DNA of 60,000 bases from Hydractinia symbiolongicarpus (Eukaryota; Cnidaria; Hydrozoa; Anthoathecata; Hydractiniidae): positions 3,722,001-3,782,000 of the forward strand of contig NC_079877.1 in assembly GCF_029227915.1 (NCBI RefSeq), given 5' to 3'. The translations under genes were made by a program, and so were the position numbers. Below the pieces are notes generated by a model. It searched no databases, had not been told where the DNA came from, and saw only the letters and a list, made by a program, of their open reading frames with translations. The first letter of the stretch is position 1, and each line of letters begins with the position of its first letter. Below are positions 41,795 through 53,700 of this stretch, in pieces.

Positions 41795-43992
41795 TTATTG
41801 AAGATATTATTTCGGTTTGTCTGTTCAGTATTCATATTACTGTGGAAAGTTTATCATTTCTTGAACATGATAGTTTAGTAGGCGACGTTTCGGGAGATCC
41901 TTCTCCCATCATCGGGCAAAGTAAAATGATGTTGCGCATGTATTTATAAAATTGCAGAGGATCGAAATTCATAAAAATTAACCAATCAGAAACGAGCTGA
42001 TAATTACAGTTAATTACGGTAATTAACATTTTTGGACCTGGATGTAGGTAACTACTTCTTCTGTAGGGCTGGTAACCAAATCTCAGGAAGTTGATACGGG
42101 ATGCTGTTTATGTGTTTGTTACGTTCTACACTGTTGATGGTTTCTTTAATCTTCCTGGCCGTTGTTCTGGATTCTCTGTCAATGATTTTCTTCTCATCCC
42201 AATTAAACTGATGACTTCTGCTCCAGCTGTGGTCCGCAATTTCGTTTTTCTTCACATCTCCGTTTCTCACTGCGCGCATATGTTCTTGTACTCGTTGCTT
42301 AAACTTTCTTTTTGTTTCGCCTATATACACTGCATCACAATCTTTACACGGGATTTCGTAAACAACATTGTTTTGCTCTTCCAGGTTTATTTTGTCTTTT
42401 GGTTTAGACAAAGTGCTTCTTAGGGTGTCTTTAGAGGTAAGAATGCATTTGATCTTGTGTTGCCTTAAAACTCGACGAAGGATCTCGCTGGTACCTGGTA
42501 CGAAGGGTAGGAATGCTGATGCGATAAATTCCTCTGATGTTTCCTTGTTGTCTCCGTTGCATCTTCTCTTCATTTTATTTTCTACTTGCGTGATGACTTT
42601 ATGACTGTATCCATTTGTGATTAATGCATTTCTTACACGTCGAATTTCTATTTTCCTCTCCTGTTTGTCACTGACTACACTGTTGGCACGATTCAGTAAT
42701 GAAGATATGACACTTTCTTTGCAAGATTTCTGATGGTTTGATTCGAAGTTAAGGTACTGGTCAGTGTGTGTTGGTTTACGATACACTGAAACTGAAATGG
42801 AACCATTCTTGCGTTTGACCAAAGTGTCCAGGAAAGCGATACTTCCATCGTGTTCAAGCTCAACAGTGAATTTGATTTGTCGATGTAGGTCGTTGATGTG
42901 TTCATGGAACTCTTCTAGATGAGATCTTTTGATTATGGCGAATACGTCGTCAACAAATCTTTTCCAAACCTTTGGACGTCTGTCTGATGTGACTAATGCT
43001 GTTGTCTCGTGTGCTTGCATGTATATTTCTGCGACTACTGATGATGCAGGGCCTCCCATGGCAACTCCGTCTGTTTGAGTGTAGAAGTTCTTATTAAACA
43101 GATACCATGTTTTGGTTAGAACAAGTTCGACCAAACGCAGAAAATCCGGTACTGGAATCTTTGTCTTTTCACCGAATGCAGCATCGTTTTCGATAATGTC
43201 TTTAATGATGTTTAAGGTGTCTTTTATGGGAACATTTGTGTAGAGTGATGTGACATCAAATGATACCATGCATTCGTCGTCTGCTATCTTTATTTCTCTG
43301 ATGTATTCCGAAAATTCTTTTGAGTTTTTGCTGTGGTCACTTGCTGTGAATTTGCTGAGGATGGAAGCAACAAATTTTGATAGGTTGTATAACGGTGTTC
43401 CAGTGCAGGAAACTATTGGTCGAATTGGATTTCCCTGTTTATGAATTTTGGGTAGTCCGTAAAATCGCGGTGGTGGTCCGTCACAAGGTTTCAGTCGGTA
43501 ATACTGCTTATCGTCGATGTATTCTTTTCTCTTCAACTCCATTAAGATGTTCCTCGCTTCTCGTTTGATGACTTCTGTGGGATCTTTCTTGAGAAGTTTG
43601 TAAGGCCCGTTGTTGATGTGTTCGTTGCACTTGTTGATGTAGTCAAGTGTATTCATGATAACCGTTGTTCTCCCCTTGTCTGCCGGTAGGATTATGATAT
43701 CTTTGTCCTTCTTTAGATTCTTCAATGACAGTCTTTCAGATTTTTGCAAATTGTCCTTTGGTGTTTTGCTTTTCTGTAGCGTGAGGCTTACTTTAGCTCT
43801 TACTGTGTCTGCCTCTTCTTTTGATAGATCTTTAATTGCCTCTTCCACTTTCGCAACTATTTCGTTCTTTGGAATTGAAGCTGGTGTCATGCAGAAATTC
43901 ATTCCTTTTGATAGAAGGTTTGTTTCTTCTGTCGTGAGTTGTCTGTTGGAGAGATTGACAATCCATTTGCTCTTTTCTATACCCGTTTGTGA
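41795..43992 (-). mobile_element. Penelope-like element, left arm of inverted pair
   Basis: 5'-truncated copy on the minus strand whose frame (42052 to the junction near 43992) encodes the RT and GIY-YIG endonuclease without a stop, beginning inside the N-terminal domain at TGIEKSKWIV. It lacks about 125 N-terminal residues present in the right arm. Motifs: PADKGRTTVI, RFYGLPKIHK, SFDVTSLYTNVP (A), GVAMGGPASS (B), RFVDDVFAI (C), FLDTLVKR, then IPCKDC and AVYIGETKR of the nuclease. The 3' untranslated part (41795-42050) carries the hammerhead-like fold and is about 35 bp longer than in the right arm. Confidence 0.9.
41874..41925 (-). ncRNA. Hammerhead-ribozyme-like fold (left arm)
   Basis: Reverse complement of 46445-46496; same pairing. 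Confidence 0.4.
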
Positions 43993-46318
43993 AGAAGTCA
44001 GATCGCTAGAGAAATCAAGAATAAAATACGCAAGATACACTAACCATCTTCGGTTTTCTCTACGTTGTCTTCACAACGAGATAACACCTAAAGATCTTCG
44101 ACTTACCTGCAGAGTCAAGACTGAAAGAAGTAAGAAAATCTTACAACGCGCAAGCCGCCAGTTATTGCAAGAAAGAATCCATCTAAATCACGTAACACGT
44201 AACACCCTACATCGCCAAATACTTGATCTTGACAACACCATCAAATCGAGACTCTCCACCGACCAATATAAACAGGTTAAGAATATTCATGATAGCGTGT
44301 ATGAAAAAGAAATGAGATCGGTTAAAGACAGACACCTTAAAAAGTTCAACAAAATCAATGACAGATTCAATGATGATACACAAACGGGTATAGAAAAGAG
44401 CAAATGGATTGTCAATCTCTCCAACAGACAACTCACGACAGAAGAAACAAACCTTCTATCAAAAGGAATGAATTTCTGCATGACACCAGCTTCAATTCCA
44501 AAGAACGAAATAGTTGCGAAAGTGGAAGAGGCAATTAAAGATCTATCAAAAGAAGAGGCAGACACAGTAAGAGCTAAAGTAAGCCTCACGCTACAGAAAA
44601 GCAAAACACCAAAGGACAATTTGCAAAAATCTGAAAGACTGTCATTGAAGAATCTAAAGAAGGACAAAGATATCATAATCCTACCGGCAGACAAGGGGAG
44701 AACAACGGTTATCATGAATACACTTGACTACATCAACAAGTGCAACGAACACATCAACAACGGGCCTTACAAACTTCTCAAGAAAGATCCCACAGAAGTC
44801 ATCAAACGAGAAGCGAGGAACATCTTAATGGAGTTGAAGAGAAAAGAATACATCGACGATAAGCAGTATTACCGACTGAAACCTTGTGACGGACCACCAC
44901 CGCGATTTTACGGACTACCCAAAATTCATAAACAGGGAAATCCAATTCGACCAATAGTTTCCTGCACTGGAACACCGTTATACAACCTATCAAAATTTGT
45001 TGCTTCCATCCTCAGCAAATTCACAGCAAGTGACCACAGCAAAAACTCAAAAGAATTTTCGGAATACATCAGAGAAATAAAGATAGCAGACGACGAATGC
45101 ATGGTATCATTTGATGTCACATCACTCTACACAAATGTTCCCATAAAAGACACCTTAAACATCATTAAAGACATTATCGAAAACGATGCTGCATTCGGTG
45201 AAAAGACAAAGATTCCAGTACCGGATTTTCTGCGTTTGGTCGAACTTGTTCTAACCAAAACATGGTATCTGTTTAATAAGAACTTCTACACTCAAACAGA
45301 CGGAGTTGCCATGGGAGGCCCTGCATCATCAGTAGTCGCAGAAATATACATGCAAGCACACGAGACAACAGCATTAGTCACATCAGACAGACGTCCAAAG
45401 GTTTGGAAAAGATTTGTTGACGACGTATTCGCCATAATCAAAAGATCTCATCTAGAAGAGTTCCATGAACACATCAACGACCTACATCGACAAATCAAAT
45501 TCACTGTTGAGCTTGAACACGATGGAAGTATCGCTTTCCTGGACACTTTGGTCAAACGCAAGAATGGTTCTATTTCAGTTTCAGTGTATCGTAAACCAAC
45601 ACACACTGACCAGTACCTTAACTTCGAATCAAACCATCAGAAATCTTGCAAAGAAAGTGTCATATCTTCATTACTGAATCGTGCCAACAGTGTAGTCAGT
45701 GACAAACAGGAGAGGAAAATAGAAATTCGACGTGTAAGAAATGCATTAATCACAAATGGATACAGTCATAAAGTCATCACGCAAGTAGAAAATAAAATGA
45801 AGAGAAGATGCAACGGAGACAACAAGGAAACATCAGAGGAATTTATCGCATCAGCATTCCTACCCTTCGTACCAGGTACCAGCGAGATCCTTCGTCGAGT
45901 TTTAAGGCAACACAAGATCAAATGCATTCTTACCTCTAAAGACACCCTAAGAAGCACTTTGTCTAAACCAAAAGACAAAATAAACCTGGAAGAGCAAAAC
46001 AATGTTGTTTACGAAATCCCGTGTAAAGATTGTGATGCAGTGTATATAGGCGAAACAAAAAGAAAGTTTAAGCAACGAGTACAAGAACATATGCGCGCAG
46101 TGAGAAACGGAGATGTGAAGAAAAACGAAATTGCGGACCACAGCTGGAGCAGAAGTCATCAGTTTAATTGGGATGAGAAGAAAATCATTGACAGAGAATC
46201 CAGAACAACGGCCAGGAAGATTAAAGAAACCATCAACAGTGTAGAACGTAACAAACACATAAACAGCATCTCGTATCAACTTCCTGAGATTTGGTTACCA
46301 GCCCTACAGAAGAAGTAG
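43993..46318 (+). CDS. Penelope-like RT plus GIY-YIG endonuclease
   Basis: Open for about 775 codons from the junction to the TAG at 46316. It copies element RNA and nicks target DNA. N-terminal domain (SLEKSRIKYARYTNHLRFSL, basic, no Met visible, so 5'-truncated or initiated elsewhere); RT with PADKGRTTVI, YGLPKIHK, motif A SFDVTSLYTNVP, motif B TDGVAMGGPASS, motif C RFVDDVFA with both aspartates, FLD motif; C-terminal GIY-YIG domain with the CKDC pair, VYIGETKRKFKQR and the conserved R and E regions. All catalytic motifs are intact. The frame is artificially continuous with antisense of the left arm upstream, because the two copies meet head to head. Flanking 3' UTR runs to 46533. Nearly identical to the left arm, so young and possibly active. 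Confidence 0.9.
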
Positions 46319-46444
46319 TTACCTACATCCAGGTCCAAAAATGTTAATTACCGTAATTAACTGTAATTATCAGCTCGTTTCTGATTGGTTAATTTTTATG
46401 AATTTCGATCCTCTGCAATTATATAAATACATGCGCAACATCAT

Positions 46445-46496
46445 TTTACTTTGCCCGATGATGGGAGAAGGATCTCCCGAAACGTCGCCTACTAAA
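46445..46496 (+). ncRNA. Hammerhead-ribozyme-like fold in PLE 3' UTR
   Basis: Reads TTTA-CTTT-GC, CCGATGAT, stem II GGGAG with loop AAGGAT and CTCCC, GAAAC, GTC, GC-CTAC-TAAA. This matches the order of a type I hammerhead (CUGANGA, stem II, GAAA, short stem III, UH cleavage site, stem I with an internal loop), as known from Penelope-like elements. Deviations: C in place of U in the CUGA core and one extra U before stem II. Predicted cut after GTC at 46484-46486. Confidence 0.45.
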
Positions 46497-46533
46497 CTAT
46501 CATGTTCAAGAAATGATAAATTTTCCACAGTAA

Positions 46534-46545
46534 TCATTTCACGTT
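46534..46545 (+). repeat. Target site duplication, right
   Basis: TCATTTCACGTT, matches 41783-41794. Confidence 0.75.
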
Positions 46546-46855
46546 GTTGAAGTTGGTTTGGTTTTTATATACTTTGTTGTGAATTTTTGGTATGTATTAG
46601 TCTTTCAACTATGGTTTCAGATTGATTATCACGTCATTTTGGAGCTTAAAACATTCTGATTACATCATTTTATCATATTTTATCAGCTTTCGAACAATAA
46701 TCATCATTTTTGATTTTGGCTAGCGTTTGAAAATTGACATCATCTGTCTTTTCAAGCTGGTTCCTCAGCACTGCTCAGCTTTATTCAGCCTTCTATGATA
46801 AACTTTGTCAGCCTTCCATGGTAAACTTTGTAAACAAAATATTTTATGCTCTATT
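46546..46855. other. No gene recognised
   Basis: AT-rich gap; a short direct repeat TCAGCCTTC(C/T)ATG(A/G)TAAACTTTG at 46786-46830. Confidence 0.4.
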
Positions 46856-48251
46856 ATGGCAACTTCCCTATCTGCTGACCCTTCTCCTATCCATATAAAA
46901 TCTACATCACGTTCATTTCATCAAGGTGTTCAAAAAATTGGGTCCACTGCAGGTATTCAATGTATGTGTAACTCATTATTGTCAATATGTTGGTCAGCAA
47001 TTAAGCGAATATCTTCTTGGAAATCATTTGACCTTGATTATGTTTTGGAGTGTGGTGATGATAACTTTAAAAATGTTAAAATATACCGGCCTCTCAGTGT
47101 TGAAGAATTACCGTCTGTTGTGAACTTTGAACAACGGTGTGTAGCTGTAGTGTTGGGGGATAAGTTCACAGGTTTTTTAGGTGATGTTAGATATTTTGCG
47201 CAGCACAATGCCATGAACTCTGTCTCTGTTGGAAAAAATGTCCATTATCTATTTGACCCACACAGTAGAGATAGTCACGGAAGTTTCAGCCCCGATGGTT
47301 CATCCATATTACTGAAATTCAAGTGGCTTTGTGATGTACAAAGCCATATTAAAAAAAATTATCGACAAAATCTTGCAGTCTTTGAGAATTGCCCATTTGA
47401 AGTTCAATATGTTCAAATAAATGTTGATGACGAAGCCACGGCAGACATTGAAAAGACAGTCGATAAACAACGTGCAAGTTCTAGAAAACAGAAATATATA
47501 TCAAAAAACTTTTTGCGTAAGAACAATAAAATGAAAAACGACGTGAAAATTATGCAAAGAAAAAAATGCACAAATCTATTTCCACAAGAATATCAAATTT
47601 TAAAATTACAATTGAAGCAGGCCCGGTTTTTATATGTATAGTATGTCACATATGTCTCTATAAGAGGTCGGTCGTTAAATATAATGCTGAGAAGTATGAT
47701 CTGCAGCATCCAGACATTATTAATGAAATTGAAAGTTGTGATGGGGAATATTATGTTTGCTTAACACGTCACAAAAAATTGTTGAAAGACATTATTCCTG
47801 CTCAGGCAGTGTTCAATAGGCTGGAAATATTTGACTTACCAGACAACTTATTGAACATCAATAAATTGGAGAAAACTATTGTAGCCAGGAGAATTGTGTT
47901 CAAGAAAATAGTACTAAAGGACAATCTCCGAAACTGAAAGGTGCCATATGCAATGTCCCTATTAATGTCAGTGATATTCCAACTACGCTTCCAGTAGGCG
48001 CTGACAGTAATGGTATTGTCCTTGTTAAATTGAAGAGGAAACTTTCTTTTCGTGGACATGTGTATTTTGAACTTGTCTCTCCAAAAATTGTTAAAACACT
48101 TATTTTGTATTTGAAAAAAAACAATTTTTTGTATGATGACATTCAAATTGATGTAGACCGTATTCCAGCAGCGTTAACTAACATATCAGAGCCACCGGAA
48201 GTAGAAATTGAAGAAAATGGTCAATTCTCTTTGCATACTGGTGAAAACTGA
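46856..48251 (+). pseudogene. Helitron protein N-terminus with cysteine-protease-like domain
   Basis: Starts at the ATG at 46856. Residues 25-170 contain FHQGVQKIGSTAGIQCMCNSL (catalytic-Cys-like QC), W..FDLDYVLECGDDNF, and LFDPHSRDSHG (catalytic-His-like), the layout of the OTU/USP-like peptidase at the head of many animal Helitron proteins. Next come a basic linker, a Cys pair (CIVCHICLYK), CLTRHKKLLK, AQAVFNRLEIFDLP, LEKTIVARRIVFKK and LKRKLSFRGHVYFE, the conserved N-terminal Helitron region that precedes the Rep domain. Frameshifts near 47600 and 47930 and a stop at 48249. No Rep (HUH) or helicase follows; they are deleted. Probable autonomous relative of Helitron elements. Confidence 0.6.
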
Positions 48252-48897
48252 GGCATGTCTTTACAATTTATCCAACGAAAAGTTCGTTGAAAAAAATGGT
48301 ATAACAATTCGTTTGAAACAAGCCAGCATCAACGACAAGACTGATATTATCCCCATTACAATATTTGGCGACCGTGTTGACAAGGTTGAAGACAAAACTG
48401 TCTATTGTTTTGGAAATCTTCGGGTTTCCAAATATCAATCACAGCAGTTACAGAAAACCATGGATTCTTCGACAATAACTGCGTCAGTCTCGTTGGATCC
48501 TGAAAGTTTCACCGAGAAAGACCTTGTTGACTCAACATCAGCAGCTGTCACGGGTAAAATTGTTTCAGTGAATACTAAGTCGCTTTTGCCTCAATTGCGT
48601 TGCAGCATGTGGAAGCACACTGTGGAAGTAAATGAAGAAGATTTGGTTGAATGCGAAAAATGTCAAAACATCTCAGTGAAAGAACTCTGCCAAGAGAAAA
48701 CTAATGTTACATTTACGTTACTGAATAGCAATGCAAAAGCAAGGCAGGAATATTGTGCACCTGGCGAGATAATAACATCTTGCTTTGAAGTAACCTTGGA
48801 TGATAAAAAGATGGTTGCAAGAAGCATGCTGAATGTTCAGGTTCTCATGCAAGTTAATGTGTCAGACAATGTTGTAAGTTTTATGCAAAAAGAGTGA
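48252..48897 (+). CDS. RPA-like single-strand DNA-binding domain of a Helitron
   Basis: An open frame of about 215 codons in the frame that starts at 48208. Residues FVEKNGITIRLKQASINDKT, IPITIFGDRVDKVEDKTVYCF and LRVSKY form a typical OB fold of the RPA70 type; further on LRCSMWKHTVEV ... LVECEKCQ is a zinc-ribbon-like Cys group within a second OB fold (TNVTFTLLNSN). Many animal Helitrons encode or carry RPA-like domains that bind single-stranded DNA during rolling-circle transposition. It directly follows the N-terminal fragment, so the whole central Rep/helicase part is missing. No in-frame stops; the start Met is uncertain. A host RPA fragment is less likely. Confidence 0.55.
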
Positions 48898-49892
48898 AGT
48901 TATTGTTATCTGATGATGCTCGAGTCAAACAGTTAGTTTTTTCAACTGCCTTCACCCTAGTAGTGACATTTTAAATTTTTACATTTATTATTGTGTTCAT
49001 TTTTTTGAGATTTTACGAGAACCAGGTTCGATTTGTTGTCTGTTGAAAATCAGTTCAGGGTTTTGCATTATTGAGATTTTTCAAATCGAATAGAAACAAC
49101 CTGATTGATTCTTTCCTATTGTGCGTTTGTTTTTTCACTTCTTCAAAGAACATTGCTTGATAACAACTACAATTGCAATGCTAATTAATATAGGAAAGAA
49201 AAACAAAACAACATAGTTGTTTATACATTTCACAAAGTATATAGTTTCATGTATATATTTATCGTTTATATAATAACATTTATGAGTATCGAGTCTGAAC
49301 TGTCAGCTCCTTTTCGCTTCAGTTTTTACATTGCTTGTTGTGTTAAAAGTGCTTGCGACTTTTCAAACCTGAAGTACCAGTTTTCAACTCTTTTTGTTAC
49401 TACTTTTGTTGTGTTACGTTTGCAAGATTTCGAGAAATTTCGAACAGGCGAGTTCCTACTTTTTGTAAATCCTTCCCTTTTATAAGTGATATTTTCGTTG
49501 TTTTTTCTTTCATTAAAATTTGAGTACATTCATGTTTACTTCGTGAATTTTAAGTCGAAGCAAAAGTATTCATTGATTAATAGATTGATTGATTCGCACG
49601 CATAATGAACACATGATGGACTTTAGTATCGTTTTTTTTTATTACTATTTTTTTTTCAGAATTCTATTTTTTCGCTCAATCTGTGTTTTTATATTAGTAT
49701 TATTATACTCAATTTGGGTATTATTCTGTTATTTATGTTATTTTCTGTTATTTTCAAGTTTTTATTATTTGAGAAATGATGAAAAAACTTATAGTAACTG
49801 GTCAGCTGATAAATGAATCGGATATTAAAATATCAACAATACTCCCCCAAAAATGACTTGAATCTGTAGTTTGTTTTTTCTTCTTTATTTAG
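48898..49892. other. No gene recognised; AT-rich
   Basis: Open frames at 49249-49485, 49326-49529 and 49589-49816 are low-complexity or accidental. The last 30 bp form a pyrimidine tract ending in TTTAG, the presumed acceptor for the exon below. Confidence 0.4.
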
Positions 49893-50249
49893 ATCTCTGG
49901 CTTTGCAACAAAAGCAGATATGTCAATTTCTTTGTCCGCAGAAAATGATCCTGATGAAAAGTTCTTCGAGAGCTATTTAAACGGAATTACTAAATTCCTG
50001 AATAAACACAAAGATTTAGGGCGAGACCGGCAATATATAAGGGGAACACCGATGTATAACAAAAATGAAATGTGTGGATTAAAGGAAGCATTAGAACGTA
50101 TACTTGTGGAATTGGATAACTGGCATGCAGCATTATTAAAAGACAAGGCAAAGAACATTTCCAGTGAATTAATATGCAAGGCGTATGACGCCATCATGTT
50201 GGCGGCTTCTCTTGTTAGCGAAATAACCTCGCTTCTTGAACAAAAGTAA
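49893..50249 (+). CDS. Candidate terminal exon of a host gene
   Basis: A polypyrimidine tract with ATTTAG ends at 49892 and is followed by about 118 open codons: ISGFATKADMSISLSAENDP, DEKFFESYLNGITKFLNKHK, a middle with MCGLKEALERILVELDNW, and an end ISSELICKAYDAIMLAASLV then TSLLEQK and TAA. The helical, amphipathic text, the clean frame and an AATAAA (50313) about 65 bp after the stop suggest a real 3' exon. An internal ATG at 49920 could also start a short protein. I do not recognise the family. Confidence 0.4.
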   Translation: MSGFATKADMSISLSAENDPDEKFFESYLNGITKFLNKHKDLGRDRQYIRGTPMYNKNEMCGLKEALERILVELDNWHAALLKDKAKNISSELICKAYDAIMLAASLVSEITSLLEQK

Positions 50250-50470
50250 CACATATCCAGTATTACTTAAGGGTTATATTTTTACGAATATGTATTTGAA
50301 AATGCGTAGATAATAAATACTAGCGGTTCTTTTATTAAATTTAAAAACTAACAGCTTATTCCGTTCCGTTCCGAGTTTTCATTTAGGCAATAAAAACAGT
50401 TTTTTTCATGAAATCCTGTGTACTACAACTTTTTCTCAATGAGAAGTAGAGACAGGAAAATGTTCGTTCT

Positions 50471-50645
50471 AGCGCAGTCGACGACGACGACAAGGGGAAT
50501 TCCCTGAATTTCCGAAATCCCAATTCCGATATAATCCGACAATTCCGGAAATACCGATAAAATCCAACGCATGCGCAATAGCGACTAACGGGAATAATGC
50601 TGACATCAACAAAAAATACAGATTGCGCAAATGAGTAGGTAAATT
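50471..50645 (+). repeat. Polinton 2 left terminal inverted repeat
   Basis: Shares with Polinton 1 repeats the AGCGCAGTCGAC end, CGCATGCGCAATAGCGACTA, CGGGAATAATGCTGACATC and GAGTAGG blocks. A series of AATTCCSGAAAT-like motifs (50490-50560) forms short degenerate repeats. Confidence 0.85.
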
Positions 50646-50710
50646 GCCTTACTCAAAATTCGACCTCGCTAGAAATTTTGTTGATTGAAATCAAAAATCT
50701 ATAAATAAAT

Positions 50711-53700
50711 ATGAATACACATACTGTCAAACAGTTACAAGCTATCGCGAAAACCCGTGGGCTTACGGGCTATTCAAAGCTACGCAAAGTCGACCTTATT
50801 AATTTTTTATAGGCACACCCAAGACCTGTTCCTGCGCCAGAACCAAGGCCACAAACATTTACACCAGATGCCTTGGATATATTCGAGAGTCAAGAGATGG
50901 CAAAAACCCGTCCAATTAAGAGCAAGATTGAACCTCGACTCCCCACACCCGAAGCCATGAATATCTTCGAGCGCCAAGAGATGACAAAGACACGTCCAGT
51001 AGTAAAGAGTAAACTGCGAGAGTGGTCTGACTGGCTTGTGAACTATGTACCAGAGGGTATTAGAAAGTTAGTGCAAGGTATATATGCATCAGCAAAAAAT
51101 CGCATCCTTGCTCTTTATGATGGGGCAAGAAAGACCCTGATGGGTGAAGTTGAAGAAGAGGCAAAGGAGGATCATGCTGAAGATAAGCAGCAACCGGAGC
51201 AAGAATTCTCGCCCCAAGAACATAAGCATGGTCACCATAGGACGTTCCGAAGTTTCCGCATCCCTGGCATAGACGGTACGGATGTCGATGGGTACTTGGG
51301 GATGGTGCGATCACACGTGAAAACCCTGGTTGAGAAGCAGGTTAAAGACATGGGGTCTGCTAAGGTGCAGTGTTCGCTCTGGATTCTATGGAAGAAACCA
51401 GTGGAGGGTACCAGCGTGGATGATACCAGCAAGTTTATCGAAATCAATAAGGTTTTCCACAGCAACATGACACCGGTCTTTCAGGGTAGCGTCGTGGAAG
51501 AGGTGCTAGACACGATGCTGGCTCAGGTCAAAACGCATGTGGAGAACCCGGCGCTGCCCAATAGTGGCTTTACAATCAGTTGAATTATGCACCTCGTCGT
51601 GGACTTCCACAAGCTCAAGCTGACGAGGGGTTCCTCGTATATCGAAGCACCCAAGTGGATAGCCACTAAGAAGGTCATCATTAATCCACAGAACAAGGAC
51701 GAGGAGTGCTTTAAGTGGAGTATCATAGCTGCTCTACATCATGAGGATATAACCAGCGATCCACAGAGAATCAGCAAGCTCCGACCATTTGCGGATGAGT
51801 ATAATTGGCATGGAATAGAGTTTCCCACGAGCATCAAGGAGATCTCCAAGTTTGAAAAGAACAACCCAGATATCGTCTTGTACGTGACAGGGAAGGCGAT
51901 AAATATCCTGCGTTGATCGACACACGACGAACGCGAGAAACAGGTTAATCTGCTACTCCTCACGGACGAACAAAAGAGTCATTATATAGCCATCAAAAAT
52001 CTCTCACGACTCCTGGGCAGCGAGACATCAAAGAATCATGCAAAGATGCACTTTTGTATGAACTGTCTGCAAGCCCTTCCAACAATCGAGTCGCGTGATA
52101 AGCACTATGCATACTGCATGGATAATGAAGCGGTCAAGATTACGATGCCAACCGAAAAGGAAAAGTGGCTATACTACAAGGATGGTCAGCAGCAATTCAA
52201 AGCACCCTTCGCCATCTATGCGGATTTCGAATCCCTCCTCGTTCCCATGAAGGAAGATAAGAGGGAGATCAAAAAAAAAAGCTGAACAAGCACGTACCAT
52301 GTGGCTGGTATACATATAGTACATTTGCCTATGGTGACATATCATATCCCTTGCAGAGATGCCGTGGTAAAGACTGTGTGAAAATGTTCGTTTAACACCT
52401 GGAGGATGAGGTAAAGCGGCTCTACGCTACCTTCCCAAAACATGACATGCTGCCTCTAACGGAGGTGTTACAAAGAGAGCACGAAGCGGCAAAGACATCT
52501 CACATATGCATGAAACCCTTCGACGACGACCTGAATAACCTCAAAGTTCGAGACCAATGTCACTACACATGTCTATGCAGAGGTACCGCGCACAATACCT
52601 GTAATTTCAACTACAAGATACCCAACCATGTACCCGTGATCTTCCACAATCTTTCGGGGTACGACGCCCACTTGTTCATTTGAGAATTGGGGGAGAAGTA
52701 TGATACCCAGGACATTGGTTGCATCGTTGAAAACACGGAAAAGTACATCCCCTTCAACGTAAAAATCAAAGTACTCATTGCAGCCAGGGGGTACGATGAT
52801 GGTGAAACATATAAGAAAATCGAGATCAGATTCATAGACAGCTGTCGATTCATGGCATCAAGCTTGGAGAAATTGGCAAGCAATTTCGATGATGAACAGT
52901 GCAAAAATCTCCGTTGGTATTTCGCTAAGGATGACACCTTTAAACTCATGCGCAGAAAGGGTGTATTTCCATACGAGCACATGGATGGCTGGCGACGATT
53001 CAAAGAGACTGAGGTACCTCCCAAGGAGGCCTTCTATAGCAAGTTGAAAATGAAGGGAAACGGCGACAACGACTATGAACACGCGAAAAAAGTCTGGGAT
53101 TTCATCGCTCCAAAGGGTGTTGAGGTCAATATGGGTGACTACCACGATATATACATCGTCACAGACGTCCTGCTACTAGTCGACATCTTCCAAAGCTTTC
53201 GGAGAGTGTGTCTAGAGAACTACAAGCTTAAACCTGTCCATTTCTACAGTGCACCAGACTTGGTGTGGAAAGCTGCGTTGAAATACACGGAGATCAAGCT
53301 GGAGCTCCTTACGGATCCCGACATGCTTCTGGAAAAGGTATCCGTGGGGGCATAACCCAAGCCGTGCACAGATATGCCAAAGCCAACAACAGGTACATGG
53401 GGATCAATACGATCCAGAGGTTGAGTCGTCATATTTGCAGTATCTCGATGCCTACAATTTGTATGGCTGGGCCATGCGTCAAAATCTGCCAACGCACGGG
53501 TTCACATGGTTGTCAAGCGTTGAGGCCTTCACGGAGAAGAAGATCGATAAGCTCGTCGCTGACAACAAGCATGGATACATCTTCGAGGTTGACATTGATT
53601 AGCCAAAGAGCCTAAATGACAAGCACAACGAGCTGCACTTCCTACCGGAGCGAAAGGTGGTTCACAGGGTCGAGAAGCTATTCCCAAACTCGAGCACAAG

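Noticed and set aside
43655-43992. N-terminal third of an apparent 887-codon frame on the plus strand
   Set aside because: It is antisense of the left Penelope arm that happens to be open; the real protein text starts only at the junction near 43993.
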